Source: Pseudomonas sp. HOU2
GTDB lineage: Bacteria; Pseudomonadota; Gammaproteobacteria; Pseudomonadales; Pseudomonadaceae
Reading direction: 5' to 3'
Assembly (NCBI RefSeq): GCF_040729435.1
Contig: NZ_CP160398.1
Coordinates: 1,054,001 to 1,118,000, forward strand
Length of the DNA stretch: 64,000 bases
Both the position numbers and the translations under genes were made by a program. Below are positions 44,931 to 53,078 of the stretch, one piece after another. The notes beneath the pieces were generated by a model, which made no database searches, was not told the origin of the DNA, and was given only the letters and a program-made list of their open reading frames with translations. The number at the start of each line of letters is the position of its first letter. Within the stretch, counting starts at the first letter, position 1.

Positions 44931-45875
44931 ATGTTCCTGTCCTTTATGACTCGTTTGCGCCGCCGCCGTTTGGCGTTCGCCTGCATGGCTGCGCTGATCA
45001 TTGGCGTGCCGACGAGTTGTGCGGTGCTCGAACACACCGAGCGCAAACTGCTGTTTCGCATCGAACCGGGCACGGCCGGCTGGTATCACGGCTTGCCGGG
45101 CAGCGTGCAGGAACTCGACTTGCAGCCCAAGAGTTTCAAGGCCGGGCAGAATATTCATGCCTGGTGGTGGCCCGCAGAAAGGCCGAACGCTCCAGCGATT
45201 CTCTATCTGCACGGCGTGCGCTGGAACCTCACCGGGCAGCTGTTCCGCATCGAGCAGTTGCGCGCGGCCGGCTACTCGGTACTGGCCATCGACTACCGTG
45301 GTTTCGGCCAGAGCAAGGGTGACCTGCCTTCGGAAAGCAGCGTGTACGAAGATGCCCGTGTGGCGTGGGAACGCTTCAAACTGCTGCAGCCCGACCCGAG
45401 CAAACGCCTGATCTACGGTCATTCCCTGGGCGGTGCCGTGGCGATTGATCTGGCCGCCGAACTCGGCCAGGACGCTGCTCGGGACCATACCCCGCTGCCG
45501 GTCAAAGGCCTGGTGATCGAGTCGACGTTCACCTCTCTCGCCGACGTGGCCGCCGCCGTGGCCAACACTTCGCTGCCGGTGCGCTGGCTGCTGTCGCAGA
45601 AATTCGACTCCATCGACAAGATCGCCGAAATTCACATGCCACTGCTGGTGGTGCACGGCATGGCCGACGCGTTCGTGCCGCCGCGCTTCAGCGAGCAGCT
45701 GTTCAACGCCGCCCAACCACCGAAACGACTACTGCTGGTGCCAGGCGCCACTCATAACAACAGCATGGCGCTGGGCGGGCAGAATTATCGCAAGGCGATC
45801 GACGCGCTGATGCAATCAAAACCCGCGCCGCGCGTGGCCGGCCCCGCACTGGTACGCAACGCGCAGGACTCCTAG
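44931..45875 (+). CDS. Membrane-anchored alpha/beta hydrolase
   Basis: 314 residues from the ATG at 44931. Other starts are GTG at 44916 and ATG at 44946; no good ribosome site decides among them. An N-terminal basic/hydrophobic segment (RRRRLAFACMAALIIGVP) may be a signal or anchor ending near TSC, not a canonical lipobox. Catalytic features: YLHGVRWN (oxyanion loop), the elbow GHSLGGA, VHGMADAFVPP (Asp) and GATHNN (His). It is similar to BEM46/ABHD13-type hydrolases. The substrate is unknown. Its last 4 bp overlap the convergent ABC exporter gene. Confidence 0.85.
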   Translation: MFLSFMTRLRRRRLAFACMAALIIGVPTSCAVLEHTERKLLFRIEPGTAGWYHGLPGSVQELDLQPKSFKAGQNIHAWWWPAERPNAPAILYLHGVRWNLTGQLFRIEQLRAAGYSVLAIDYRGFGQSKGDLPSESSVYEDARVAWERFKLLQPDPSKRLIYGHSLGGAVAIDLAAELGQDAARDHTPLPVKGLVIESTFTSLADVAAAVANTSLPVRWLLSQKFDSIDKIAEIHMPLLVVHGMADAFVPPRFSEQLFNAAQPPKRLLLVPGATHNNSMALGGQNYRKAIDALMQSKPAPRVAGPALVRNAQDS

Positions 45876-47683
45876 CGATAGCCGCGAGCCTGCAGATCGA
45901 ACAGTTTGGCGTAGTGTCCGTTGGCGGTGATCAGGCTGTCGTGATCGCCCTGCTCCAGTATCCGTCCGCCCTCCAGCACCATGATCTGATCGGCGTTGCG
46001 CACACTGGAAAACCGATGGGAAATCAGCAGGGTCATGCGCCCTTCGGTGTGCTGGCTGAAATGCTCGAACACTGCCGCTTCCGCTGCCGGATCCAGCGCC
46101 GAGGTCGGTTCGTCGAGAATCAGGATGTCGGCATCGCGGCGCATGTAAGCCCGGGACAAGGCAATCTTCTGCCATTGCCCGCCCGATAACTCCTGACCGC
46201 CAGCAAACCAGCGGCCCAGCTGCGTGGCATAGCCACGGTCGAGGCTTTCAATGAACGGCGCGGCCATGCCTTCCGCCGCTGCGGCCTGCCAGCGCGATTC
46301 ATCGTTGAACGCCGAGGTATCGCCCACGCCAATATTTTCGCCCACGGTGAACTGGTAGCGAATGTAGTCCTGAAAAATCACCCCGATACGCCGACGCAAC
46401 GTGTTCTCATCCCAATCCTGCAAATCGCTGCCATCAAGCAGGATGCGTCCCTGGTCGGGCCGATACAGGCGCGTCAGCAATTTGATCAGCGTGGTCTTGC
46501 CTGAGCCGTTCTCCCCCACCAGCGCCACACTCTTGCCCGGCACCAGGTGCAGGTCGATGCCTTCCAGTGCAGAACGGCTGGCCCCCGGATAACGGAAACC
46601 GACGTTTTCAAAGCGCAGGCCATCGCCCGGTTGCGCGCCGACGGTGAGATGGCCGGAATCGGCCAGAACCGGTTCGGCCAGATATTCGTACAGATTCGAC
46701 AGATACAGACCGTCTTCGTACAGGCCGCTGATCGCACTCAGGCTGCTGCTGACCGCACTCTGCCCCTGCTTGAACAACACCAGGTACATGGTCATCTGGC
46801 CGAGACTGATATTGCCATGCACGGCATCGATCACCACCCAGGCATAAGCCAGATAGAACGCCCCTGTACCGAGTAATCCAAGACCAAACCCCCAGCCATC
46901 GCGACGCAATGTCAGGCGCCGATCCTCGGCATAGAGCTTGGCAAAAGTGTCCCGATAGCGCTGCAGCAGCAACGGCGCAAAGCCGAACAGCTTGACCTCT
47001 TTGATGTAGGCCTCGTGGGACAGCAAGGTTTCGATGTAATTTTGCTGCCGGCTCTCCGGGGCCCGGCGGGTGAACAGGCGGAAAGCGTCGCCGGAGAAAT
47101 GCGCCTCGGCGAAGAATACCGGCAACGCGCCGATCACCAGCAACAGCAGTGCCCACGGCGAAAAATGCACCAGCAGCACACCGAAGCTGATCAGCATGAT
47201 CAGGTTCTGGATCAACCCCAGCGACTTCATCACCAACGCCAGCGGCCGGGTCGAGGCTTCGCGGCGTACGCGCACCAGTTTGTCGTAGAACTCGGAATTC
47301 TCGAACTGCACCAGCGACAGGGTCTGCGCCTTTTGCAGAATCAGCGTGTTGACCTTTTGCCCCAACTGCACCCGCAACAGCGACTGCTGCACCGACAACG
47401 CCCGTTGCGTACCGGATAACAGCGCTAACACGCCCGCTTCCATCAGCACATAACGCAACACCGGCCACAGCGGTGCATCGCCCTGTTGCGCGTGCAACTG
47501 CATCGCCGTCACCACCGCATCGACAATGCGCTGACCCAGCCATGCGGCCAGCGCCGGCAGAACCCCCGCAATCAAGGTCGCCAGCACCAGGCCCAGAAAC
47601 AATCCGCGTGATGTTGCCCAGACCAACAGCAAGGCGCGCCGGGCCTGATCGAACAGGGCGTTGAAGCGGGAAATCAGAGGCAT
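45872..47683 (-). CDS. ABC exporter half-transporter (membrane plus ATPase domains fused)
   Basis: 603 residues. Six membrane helices lie in the first 320 residues, followed by the ATPase domain: Walker A VGENGSGKTT (about 394), Q-loop VIFQDYIRYQ, signature ELSGGQWQKIALSRA, Walker B ILILDEPTSALD and switch ISHRFSS. The family of homodimeric exporters (MsbA/LmrA-like, subgroup of multidrug or peptide exporters) fits. There is no adjacent partner gene. It starts at the ATG at 47683 and runs convergently into the hydrolase gene. Confidence 0.9.
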   Translation of the reverse strand: MPLISRFNALFDQARRALLLVWATSRGLFLGLVLATLIAGVLPALAAWLGQRIVDAVVTAMQLHAQQGDAPLWPVLRYVLMEAGVLALLSGTQRALSVQQSLLRVQLGQKVNTLILQKAQTLSLVQFENSEFYDKLVRVRREASTRPLALVMKSLGLIQNLIMLISFGVLLVHFSPWALLLLVIGALPVFFAEAHFSGDAFRLFTRRAPESRQQNYIETLLSHEAYIKEVKLFGFAPLLLQRYRDTFAKLYAEDRRLTLRRDGWGFGLGLLGTGAFYLAYAWVVIDAVHGNISLGQMTMYLVLFKQGQSAVSSSLSAISGLYEDGLYLSNLYEYLAEPVLADSGHLTVGAQPGDGLRFENVGFRYPGASRSALEGIDLHLVPGKSVALVGENGSGKTTLIKLLTRLYRPDQGRILLDGSDLQDWDENTLRRRIGVIFQDYIRYQFTVGENIGVGDTSAFNDESRWQAAAAEGMAAPFIESLDRGYATQLGRWFAGGQELSGGQWQKIALSRAYMRRDADILILDEPTSALDPAAEAAVFEHFSQHTEGRMTLLISHRFSSVRNADQIMVLEGGRILEQGDHDSLITANGHYAKLFDLQARGYR

Positions 47684-47883
47684 GGCAGATTAAGCTCGAA
47701 AGGTCATACAGGTGCCATGGTACTCCGCAGGTTTTATCCGTGCTGAAGCGCGGCGTTTTCAGAAGAAAAACATCTGGAAAACTCTGGCCGTTGCGACGTC
47801 CAATGCTTTGCTATGGTTTAACCGCCTTTCGAGGAACCTGGCGAACATCGCCGCTCTCCGCGCCTACTGCCAGGAACGACGCC

Positions 47884-48297
47884 ATGCGAATCAATCCTTA
47901 CCTGATCTTCAACGGCAACTGCCGCGAGGCTTTCACCTTTTACGAACAAGCCTTGCAGGGCAAACTCGAAGCAATCGTGACCTTCGGCGAAACACCCGCC
48001 GCCGAACACGTACCGAAAGAGCATCATCATCTAGTGATCCACACCTGCCTGAAAGTCGGCGACCAGATGATCATGGCCTCGGACACTACACCTGACCGGC
48101 CGACCGGGGGCATGAGTGGTTGCTCGATCTCGCTCAACGTCGACATCGTTGCCGAAGCCGAGCGAGTGTTTAATGCGCTGGCCAAGGACGGTCGCGTCGA
48201 TATGCCGCTAGAGGCGACTTTCTGGGCCGCCCGGTTCGGTATGCTGGTCGATCGCTTCGGCGTGTCGTGGATGGTCAATTGCGAGACTGACAAGTAA
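47884..48297 (+). CDS. PhnB-like VOC-superfamily protein
   Basis: 137 residues from the ATG at 47884. The paired beta-alpha-beta-beta-beta units of the glyoxalase/bleomycin-resistance fold are seen: NPYLIFNGNCREAFTFYEQAL and SISLNVDIVAEAERVFNAL, ending FGMLVDRFGVSWMV. It is related to PhnB (YjdN)-type proteins, which have no certain enzymatic role. It is monocistronic and followed by a bidirectional terminator. Confidence 0.9.
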   Translation: MRINPYLIFNGNCREAFTFYEQALQGKLEAIVTFGETPAAEHVPKEHHHLVIHTCLKVGDQMIMASDTTPDRPTGGMSGCSISLNVDIVAEAERVFNALAKDGRVDMPLEATFWAARFGMLVDRFGVSWMVNCETDK

Positions 48298-48319
48298 CGC
48301 CGACGTTTCGTCAGGCATG

Positions 48320-48351
48320 AAAAAGCCCAACCTCTTCAGGTTGGGCTTTTT
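48320..48351. terminator. Bidirectional rho-independent terminator
   Basis: AAAAGCCCAACCT-CTTC-AGGTTGGGCTTTT, a 13-bp perfect stem, lies between the PhnB-like gene and the convergent small secreted-protein gene. Confidence 0.95.
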
Positions 48352-48354
48352 GAT

Positions 48355-48684
48355 TTATCGTTGGGCCAGCTCATGCCGCACGCATTGTTCGTAATAGGTC
48401 TGCTTGACCGCTGCAGGTTTGAGCTTCGACGTGCTGTTGTAGGTCTGCTCGGTAATCCCCATTGCCGTCATGCGCATCCACGGTTGCTGGAACTTGCGCA
48501 CCTGCAACTGCTTGCGCGCGCCATACAACGAGATCCCCGACAGTTTCGACTGCTGCGCCCCGGCAGCGATGTCCGAGCCCCAGGTACAGGCGAACCGGTG
48601 ACTCTTGCTCAACTCCCTCGCTTCAGTGGCCGAAGCGAAGGCAGCCAGGGAAAGCGTTGCAACGGTTATGACAATCGTCCGCAT
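48355..48684 (-). CDS. Small exported protein of unknown function
   Basis: 109 residues, ATG at 48684. Signal peptide of about 21 residues (VITVATLSLAAFASA). The mature part has two cysteines (in RFACTWGSD and YEQCVRHE), probably disulfide-bonded in the periplasm. I do not recognise a family. It converges on the PhnB-like gene, sharing a bidirectional terminator. Confidence 0.7.
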   Translation of the reverse strand: MRTIVITVATLSLAAFASATEARELSKSHRFACTWGSDIAAGAQQSKLSGISLYGARKQLQVRKFQQPWMRMTAMGITEQTYNSTSKLKPAAVKQTYYEQCVRHELAQR

Positions 48685-48851
48685 ATAGCCAACCTAACCT
48701 TTTGAAAAAAGGCGAGTTTGCCCGGTAAGGAAAAACCTGGGGGCCAGCAATTTGCCGCATTTGCGCAGTGACAACCGTTCGTCCAACCGCCAGCACCTTG
48801 GCGCGACTGACGCCTCCAATGCGGTACACCCCTCAGCGCAAGGCCAAAAAA

Positions 48852-49127
48852 ATGAACAAGAAGATTGCAACCCTGACGCTTGCATGCCTGATGCTGGCTG
48901 GCTCTGGCTTGACTCTGGCAAGCGAGAAAGCAGGATCAGCCGCGCCGCCCACGGCCATCCCGGGCGTGAATCAATCCAGCAACAAATCCGAATCCAACGA
49001 AGAAAAAGCCAACAAGAAAGGTGAGGAGGCCTCGGGTTCGAATTCGGGTGCAGAATCGAAAGAAACCGAGAAAGACGCGGCAACCTCCAGCGACTCGGAA
49101 GATATTCAGAGCAAGCCGAAACAGTAA
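48852..49127 (+). CDS. Small exported low-complexity protein
   Basis: 91 residues from the ATG at 48852 (AAGG upstream). A signal peptide (about 1-24, ending LTLAS) is followed by a mature part almost entirely of Ser, Glu, Lys, Asn and Ala, strongly charged and presumably unstructured. Such proteins may be hydrophilic stress proteins or cell-envelope spacers. No family is recognised. It is probably followed by the 84-codon gene 18 bp downstream. Confidence 0.65.
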   Translation: MNKKIATLTLACLMLAGSGLTLASEKAGSAAPPTAIPGVNQSSNKSESNEEKANKKGEEASGSNSGAESKETEKDAATSSDSEDIQSKPKQ

Positions 49128-49145
49128 CCACTGGATTGAACGGCA

Positions 49146-49400
49146 ATGAACGCCGATCATGCTGGGGATTGCCAATACCCTCAGATGAATGACCGTATGC
49201 CCAGTAAAGAAGCGCAACCCCAGACATCAGCGACCGCCGCTGACATCGAACGCTCGATCCAGGCCCTGAACAAAATGGCGGAACGTTTATGGGGCGATGG
49301 CCGAGAGGCAGAAGCGAAGGCGCTTCTGGATGCCCTGGATGCATTGAACCGGGCGCTGGACCGGATCAGGATTGGTGAGAGTCGCAGGGTTTTGCATTGA
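49146..49400 (+). CDS. Small helical protein of unknown function
   Basis: 84 residues from ATG 49146; internal ATGs at 49185 and 49197 are also possible. From about residue 30 it is amphipathic helix with heptad-like spacing (DIERSIQALNKMAERLWGDG, then ALLDALDALNRALDRI), suggesting a coiled-coil dimer. It lies 18 bp after the low-complexity protein, possibly in the same transcript. No function is known to me. Confidence 0.5.
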   Translation: MNADHAGDCQYPQMNDRMPSKEAQPQTSATAADIERSIQALNKMAERLWGDGREAEAKALLDALDALNRALDRIRIGESRRVLH

Positions 49401-49583
49401 GGCGTAGCTGCGCGCATGCTCCAAACGCACCAGAATTGGATTCCCTCAACGTCCAGAGACAGTCAGCTGAACGAATGGATGCTGTCGAGCATTTTGCGGT
49501 GTCAATGTTGTAACTGCTCCGACTTGAGAGGGTGCTACCGGCATGGTCAAATGAGTAATGGCCTTTTGCTACGGTAATCTCAC

Positions 49584-50012
49584 TTGAAACAGTATCGCGG
49601 AATAATCATATTTTTTTCGGCAATGACTTTGCTCTTTATCCTGGTACAGGTATGGCACGCAAAATCTGGCCCGGAAGAGAAAAAGCAGGAGCGGGAGCGC
49701 CAACTCAAGGGGCTCGCGCTCATCATGAGTGTCCAGTCCGGAAAAGTATCTGACGATTCAATTCGCGCCGATTCTGTGACCTACAGCGATGAAGTCATGC
49801 GTATCTCTTACACACTCACAAAAGTTACGAAAGACGAAATCGATTCTGATGAATTCGCCAAAGACGCAAGAGCGCTTGCAGCTTCTGCATTCTGTAATGA
49901 AAAAGGTTTGGGACAGTTCGTGAAATCGGGTCTTGCCATTGACCTCCTCTACAAAGATTCAACCAGCTCACCGGTAGTCGAGTTTCAGATAGGCAAATCC
50001 GACTGCCTCTGA
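49584..50012 (+). CDS. Small membrane-anchored protein of unknown function
   Basis: 142 residues from a TTG at 49584 (or 129 from ATG 49623). One N-terminal membrane helix ([19 protein letters not shown], about 6-24) is followed by a polar domain with two cysteines (SAFCNEKG and the C-terminal SDCL). Base composition is lower in G+C than the neighbours, which suggests recent acquisition. A clear terminator follows. Not recognised. Confidence 0.6.
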   Translation: MKQYRGIIIFFSAMTLLFILVQVWHAKSGPEEKKQERERQLKGLALIMSVQSGKVSDDSIRADSVTYSDEVMRISYTLTKVTKDEIDSDEFAKDARALAASAFCNEKGLGQFVKSGLAIDLLYKDSTSSPVVEFQIGKSDCL

Positions 50013-50024
50013 AGCCCCTCCCTG

Positions 50025-50051
50025 AAGCCCGCCTCTCTCGCGGGCTTTTTT
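50025..50051 (+). terminator. Rho-independent terminator
   Basis: AAGCCCGC and GCGGGCTT arms around CTCTCTC are followed by TTTTTT, 13 bp after the stop of the membrane-anchored protein gene. Confidence 0.9.
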
Positions 50052-50372
50052 CTGCGTGTCGTACCGCAGTGAGTCCGCGCAACTAGTCATCAATCTCCCG
50101 ACCAATCCCGAATGCACTCCCCTCCGCGCCCAACGGCAACCAGCGGAGCGAACGAGTGCATCCGAGTTTTGTTGCATCAAAACACCGCCCCGAACGGGTA
50201 AAGAGCTGTCATGAAATGCCTCGGCCAGGGCGCCCTGGGGGATCCCTTTCGGAATTATCCGCGAACACGCACGCGACGCTGAACGGCCAGGAGCGTTTCG
50301 GACGTCACCTCGTACTTCAATGAAGACGTCCAGTCTTTTAAACCCATGGTGCGTACAGTTCCAGGCGCTGAG
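50052..50372. other. Non-coding or decayed stretch beside the prophage scar
   Basis: About 320 bp without a gene I can support. It contains an imperfect long hairpin (GAATGCACTC at 50109 against GAGTGCATCC ending at 50164, with CCTCCGC/GCGGAGC inside). Minus-strand sequence continuing from the glmS fragment has no family resemblance. A 30-codon minus-strand frame beginning MGLKDWTS (about 50348) was seen but cannot be assigned. Confidence 0.4.
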
Positions 50373-50570
50373 ACCTGCCTGGGTTAGCAGGGTCAGGTCG
50401 GACTCTCGCACCAACGAGCTGATGCTGACGTTGCAAATGGCCAAGCTGGCGAGAAATCCGAGCTCTTTGGCATTACGCAGGGCGGCCAGAGTGTCAGCTG
50501 TTTCGCCAAACTAGGATATCGACACGAACATTGTGTCAGGCTGAACCGCAACTTTGCGGTAGCGGAATTC
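50373..50570 (-). pseudogene. Internal fragment of glmS (glucosamine-6-phosphate synthase), broken
   Basis: About 66 codons on the minus strand read EFRYRKVAVQPDTMFVSIS, a TAG, then [19 protein letters not shown] and [19 protein letters not shown], ending TQAG. This is unmistakably the fructose-6-phosphate-binding SIS domain of GlmS (E. coli GlmS has SEFRYRK, then SQSGETADT and [16 protein letters not shown]). The conserved glutamine of SQSGE is the stop codon (50511-50513) and the next serine is phenylalanine. Both ends are lost, so it cannot be functional. It follows directly, and in frame, on the gpJ fragment. Confidence 0.85.
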
Positions 50571-50893
50571 GGTGATAAGCGCCCATGGCGAATCGCTGCG
50601 CAACTCGATGTTCAGCGAGGTCTCGTTCTCCACGGACGGCATGCCCGGGATGTAGGCCTGATCCACCGAGCCCGGGCGCCAGCCCCACTTCACGTTCGGG
50701 ATGTTGTAGTTGCCGCTGGCATCGCGGATCGGCGTGTTGTCCAGGTAGATGTCGTAATCGGTTGGGACACTATCAAACTCGCCCTCGCCCACGGCGATCA
50801 GCAGCTTTAGGCTGTCGCTGGCTTCTACCGGCGACTTCGGCTTGCTGCTGCCGCCCTCTCGCCGTAGATCTCGATCTGTTGCGCTGCGCCCAT
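50571..50893 (-). pseudogene. Truncated, frameshifted lambda-like tail tip protein gene (gpJ N-terminus)
   Basis: From the ATG at 50893 (GGAGG upstream) the frame reads MGAAQQIEIYGE. A two-base insertion around 50853-50861 then breaks it. In the next frame the sequence continues GGSSKPKSPVEASDSLK, VGEGEFDSVP, LDNTPIRDASGNYNIPNV and NETSLNIELRSDSPWA. This is the start of lambda gpJ-type host-specificity proteins (normally over 1000 residues): KSPVEAxDxLxS and the N-terminal LxNTPIxDxxGNxN block. Only about 110 codons remain before the sequence switches to glmS. It is part of a prophage remnant with the gpI fragment. Confidence 0.8.
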
Positions 50894-50914
50894 GCTTTCC
50901 TCCAGGCATAAAGA

Positions 50915-50940
50915 AACCGCCTCGCGGGCGGTTGGTTTGC
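50915..50940 (-). terminator. Hairpin between the gpI and gpJ fragments
   Basis: AACCGCCTCGCGGGCGGTT forms a stem of about seven base pairs. On the minus strand it is followed by TTTCTTT, so it can act as a weak terminator downstream of gpI. Confidence 0.5.
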
Positions 50941-50951
50941 TGCTGTTCTGC

Positions 50952-51262
50952 TTACACTTTGTCTCCAGCCAGGATCGAGGCCGAGATGATCATCCCGCCC
51001 CATCGACGCTCGCCGATGCAGATCGGTACCGGGTTGCCGCTCGCTGTTGTGGTTTTGGCGCTGCCAAAGGCGTAGGACGGTGAGTTTTCAGGAGATGCGC
51101 TTTGCGACAAACCCTTTAACTGCGGACTCAGTATCTGAATTACGCCACCCGCAGTTGAGGCGATACCTCCGCGATCAATGCCGCGCCTTGAGCCGTAGTA
51201 GATCCGTAGGCGAAAAAGCCCACGGCGATAAGCACAATGCCCAAAACAGCGTCGAGAAGTTT
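50952..51262 (-). pseudogene. Truncated, frameshifted phage tail assembly protein gene (gpI-like)
   Basis: On the minus strand the last codons read GVIQILSPQLKGLSQSAS, SPSYAFGSAKTTTASGNPVP and IGERRWGGMIISASILAGD before TAA at 50952. This is the C-terminal part of lambda gpI-type tail assembly proteins (VxQxLSPxPKGL, SYxFxGAxNTxAQGNPVPxxYGxxxxGSxVIS). Upstream, in another frame, lies KLLDAVLGIVLIAVGFFAYG, the hydrophobic middle of the same protein, so there is a frameshift near 51140-51180. The N-terminus is missing. It precedes the gpJ fragment as in lambdoid tail operons. Confidence 0.8.
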
Positions 51263-51531
51263 ACGGTTGAGGTCGCCGGGGTGTTCAAGCCCGACCTGAG
51301 GCGTCTGATCAAAGAACACGGTTTCAACAACCAGCAGGAGGTGTATCAGAGCCTGTTGCGGAATGTGATCGCCGCGGAGTTCGAAACTGCGGCATTGATG
51401 CTCAGGAGTGTCACGACACCTTTTATTATTGTTGAAAGGTGTCGCAGGAGTTCCGCAACGAAAGCTTGCGAATCCTGCACGACTCACCCGGTGAGCCAGA
51501 GGACGAAATTATTTGCCCGCAATTGCTTTGA
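51251..51531 (+). pseudogene. Fragment of a small Arc-like phage regulator (tentative), frameshifted
   Basis: Plus-strand sequence reads EKFTVEVAGVFKPDLRRLI, KEHGFNNQQEVYQSLLRNVI and AAEFETAALMLRSVTTPFII, then after one missing base in an A-run (near 51440) VSQEFRNESLRILHDSPGEP. The first part looks like a ribbon-helix-helix-type DNA-binding protein such as those carried by Pseudomonas prophages. No start codon remains at the left end, where it meets the gpI fragment in a 12-bp overlap. The family call is weak; the frameshift is inferred from sense on both sides. Confidence 0.45.
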
Positions 51532-51727
51532 ACTGATCCCAAGCACCTGCCAGCTCTTTTCGAGCGTCGGCGACATGAGGCTGATCCAGCTCCACGAACT
51601 GGCTGTAGCGCTGAATAATCTCACGAGACTCTTGTTGCAATGTGCCTTGATCGATACCAAGTTTTTTGGCTGCAGCAAACGTTGCGACTAGCGCCTGCTC
51701 CAACGCAATTTCACGATTAGTAGCCAT
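51509..51727 (-). CDS. Small soluble protein of unknown function
   Basis: 72 residues from the ATG at 51727, preceded by a strong GGAGGGG ribosome site; a longer open frame upstream is not supported. The sequence is helical and charged (MATNREIALEQALVATFAAA, then GTLQQESREIIQRY). No family is recognised. The good ribosome site and coding-like composition suggest a real gene, perhaps a phage or island cargo gene, because it lies between the tail fragments and tRNA-Pro. Confidence 0.6.
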   Translation of the reverse strand: MATNREIALEQALVATFAAAKKLGIDQGTLQQESREIIQRYSQFVELDQPHVADARKELAGAWDQFKAIAGK

Positions 51728-51857
51728 GTCCCCCTCCATCGGCCTCATGCCGAAGGGAAAACATAACCGAATTGACACGATAGTGCCATCAAACTGTGCC
51801 AGCACGGTCACACAAGGAGGTGCATGGCACCAGTTGAAGGTAGCTGCGTGAGACGAA

Positions 51858-52100
51858 TCACCAAGCGTGCCCACCACCGAGGCCGACAGACTTGGCTGGA
51901 CTTGTCCGACCAGCGGAGTTGAAGAGGTAGGCCATGACCAAGAGCAATGCGGAACGGTCAGAGAAAGCCGCGGCGAAGAGGAAATCAGGCTGCAGCCTTC
52001 CCGGCACGTGAAAAATAACTGGAATGTCAGCCAAGCCTAATCTTGTGAGCAGCGCTTCAATGGACCTCTGTGATAACTCTTGATTTGGTGTTGGCCCCAA
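51858..52100 (-). CDS. Uncertain open frame, possibly a remnant
   Basis: 80 codons from a TTG at 52100 (frame open further upstream without a good start). It contains ELSQRSIEALLTRLGLADIP and a hydrophobic stretch SALLLVMAYLFNSAG. No ribosome site and no family recognised. It may be the remains of an island gene. Low confidence that it is expressed. Confidence 0.3.
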   Translation of the reverse strand: MGPTPNQELSQRSIEALLTRLGLADIPVIFHVPGRLQPDFLFAAAFSDRSALLLVMAYLFNSAGRTSPAKSVGLGGGHAW

Positions 52101-52218
52101 ATGGATAGCCTTAATCGCTTTTATATCAGACTTCTTTTTAACGAAAGACGGTCAGAGGATCGCCGGCCACGCCAGCGCGCTCATGACGAAGAGCTTTGCG
52201 CGGGTTTTGCGCAGGCAC

Positions 52219-52245
52219 AAAAAAGCCGATCCAAATGATCGGCTT
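52219..52245 (-). terminator. Terminator downstream of tRNA-Pro
   Basis: On the minus strand AAGCCGATC-ATTTG-GATCGGCTT is followed by a TTTT run, about 27 bp past the tRNA 3' end. Confidence 0.9.
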
Positions 52246-52271
52246 AAGTGTCTGATTTTATTCAGGAAATA

Positions 52272-52348
52272 TGGTCGGGACGGAGTGATTCGAACACTCG
52301 ACCCCTAGCACCCCATGCTAGTGCGCTACCGGACTGCGCTACGCCCCG
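52272..52348 (-). tRNA. tRNA-Pro (anticodon GGG)
   Basis: A 77-base tRNA on the minus strand with the 3' CCA encoded (52272-52274). The acceptor arm CGGGGCG pairs with CGTCCCG (one G-T wobble). The anticodon stem CTAGC/GCTAG encloses the loop ATGGGGT, which gives anticodon GGG, reading CCC/CCU proline codons. The T arm carries GTTCGAATC. It lies just downstream of merR in the ihfA operon direction. The prophage remnant lies on its 3' side, as expected for a tRNA attachment site. Confidence 0.95.
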
Positions 52349-52435
52349 ACTGGTTTGAAACCGCCCTTCGTCTCGAAGAGCGCTCAAGAATATATCGCAA
52401 GCTTTTGAAAACTGGAAGTATTCAAACGCAGCTTT

Positions 52436-52792
52436 TTATTTCTTGAGCACCACCAGTACATCTTCAAGCTCAGCGATCATCTGGCGGATCATTTGCTTGT
52501 ATTGGGTGGTGTCGTCTTTGGCTTCATCGCCGGACAAACGCAAGCGTGCGCCGCCGATGGTGAACCCCTGATCGTAAAGGAGCGCGCGGATCTGCCGGAT
52601 CATCAGCACGTCCTGGCGCTGATAATACCGGCGGTTTCCGCGGCGTTTGACGGGGTTGAGTTGAGGAAACTCCTGCTCCCAATAGCGCAGCACGTGCGGT
52701 TTTACCGCACACAGCTCGCTGACTTCACCAATGGTGAAGTAGCGTTTGCCCGGGATGACGGGTAGTTCGTCGTTATGACTTGGTTCCAGCAT
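52436..52792 (-). CDS. MerR-family transcriptional regulator
   Basis: 118 residues from the ATG at 52792. The winged-helix MerR signature is clear: [29 protein letters not shown] (about 17-45), [23 protein letters not shown], then a short dimerisation helix ending in VVLKK without effector-binding cysteines. It overlaps the 3' end of ihfA by 20 bp, an order conserved in pseudomonads (this is the MerR-like gene next to ihfA). The inducer is unknown. Confidence 0.92.
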   Translation of the reverse strand: MLEPSHNDELPVIPGKRYFTIGEVSELCAVKPHVLRYWEQEFPQLNPVKRRGNRRYYQRQDVLMIRQIRALLYDQGFTIGGARLRLSGDEAKDDTTQYKQMIRQMIAELEDVLVVLKK

Positions 52793-53075
52793 AAGCCTCA
52801 ACTCGGGCCTTCAACTTCTGCCCTGGACGAAAGGTGACCACACGGCGAGCCGTGATCGGGATTTCTTCCCCCGTTTTCGGGTTGCGGCCAGGCCGCTGGC
52901 GTTTGTCCCGAAGGTCGAAATTGCCGAAACCGGACAATTTGACCTGCTCGTTGTCTTCAAGAGCGTGCCTGATTTCCTCGAAAAACAGTTCAACCAATTC
53001 CTTGGCCTCCCGCTTGTTCAGGCCCAGCTCTTCATACAGACGTTCCGCCATCTCAGCTTTCGTCAAAGCCCCCAT
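52773..53075 (-). CDS. ihfA: Integration host factor, alpha subunit
   Basis: 100 residues. DNA-bending HU-family protein that pairs with IhfB. The beta-arm with the intercalating proline ([16 protein letters not shown]) and the SGFGNF core are typical, and [17 protein letters not shown] marks the N-terminus. It is encoded 3 bp after the pheT stop. IHF aids promoters, replication and site-specific recombination. It is co-transcribed with pheST as in enterobacteria. Confidence 0.97.
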   Translation of the reverse strand: MGALTKAEMAERLYEELGLNKREAKELVELFFEEIRHALEDNEQVKLSGFGNFDLRDKRQRPGRNPKTGEEIPITARRVVTFRPGQKLKARVEAYAGTKS

Positions 53076-53078
53076 ACG

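Noticed and set aside
49968..50444. 158-codon minus-strand frame as a whole gene
   Set aside because: Only its first part is meaningful (glmS fragment, which extends upstream of the frame's ATG); the rest crosses a terminator and overlaps the gene at 49584.
52250..52360. Second copy of the tRNA-Pro 3' end as an attachment-site partner
   Set aside because: I looked left through 49-52 kb and saw no convincing repeat of the T-arm/acceptor sequence.
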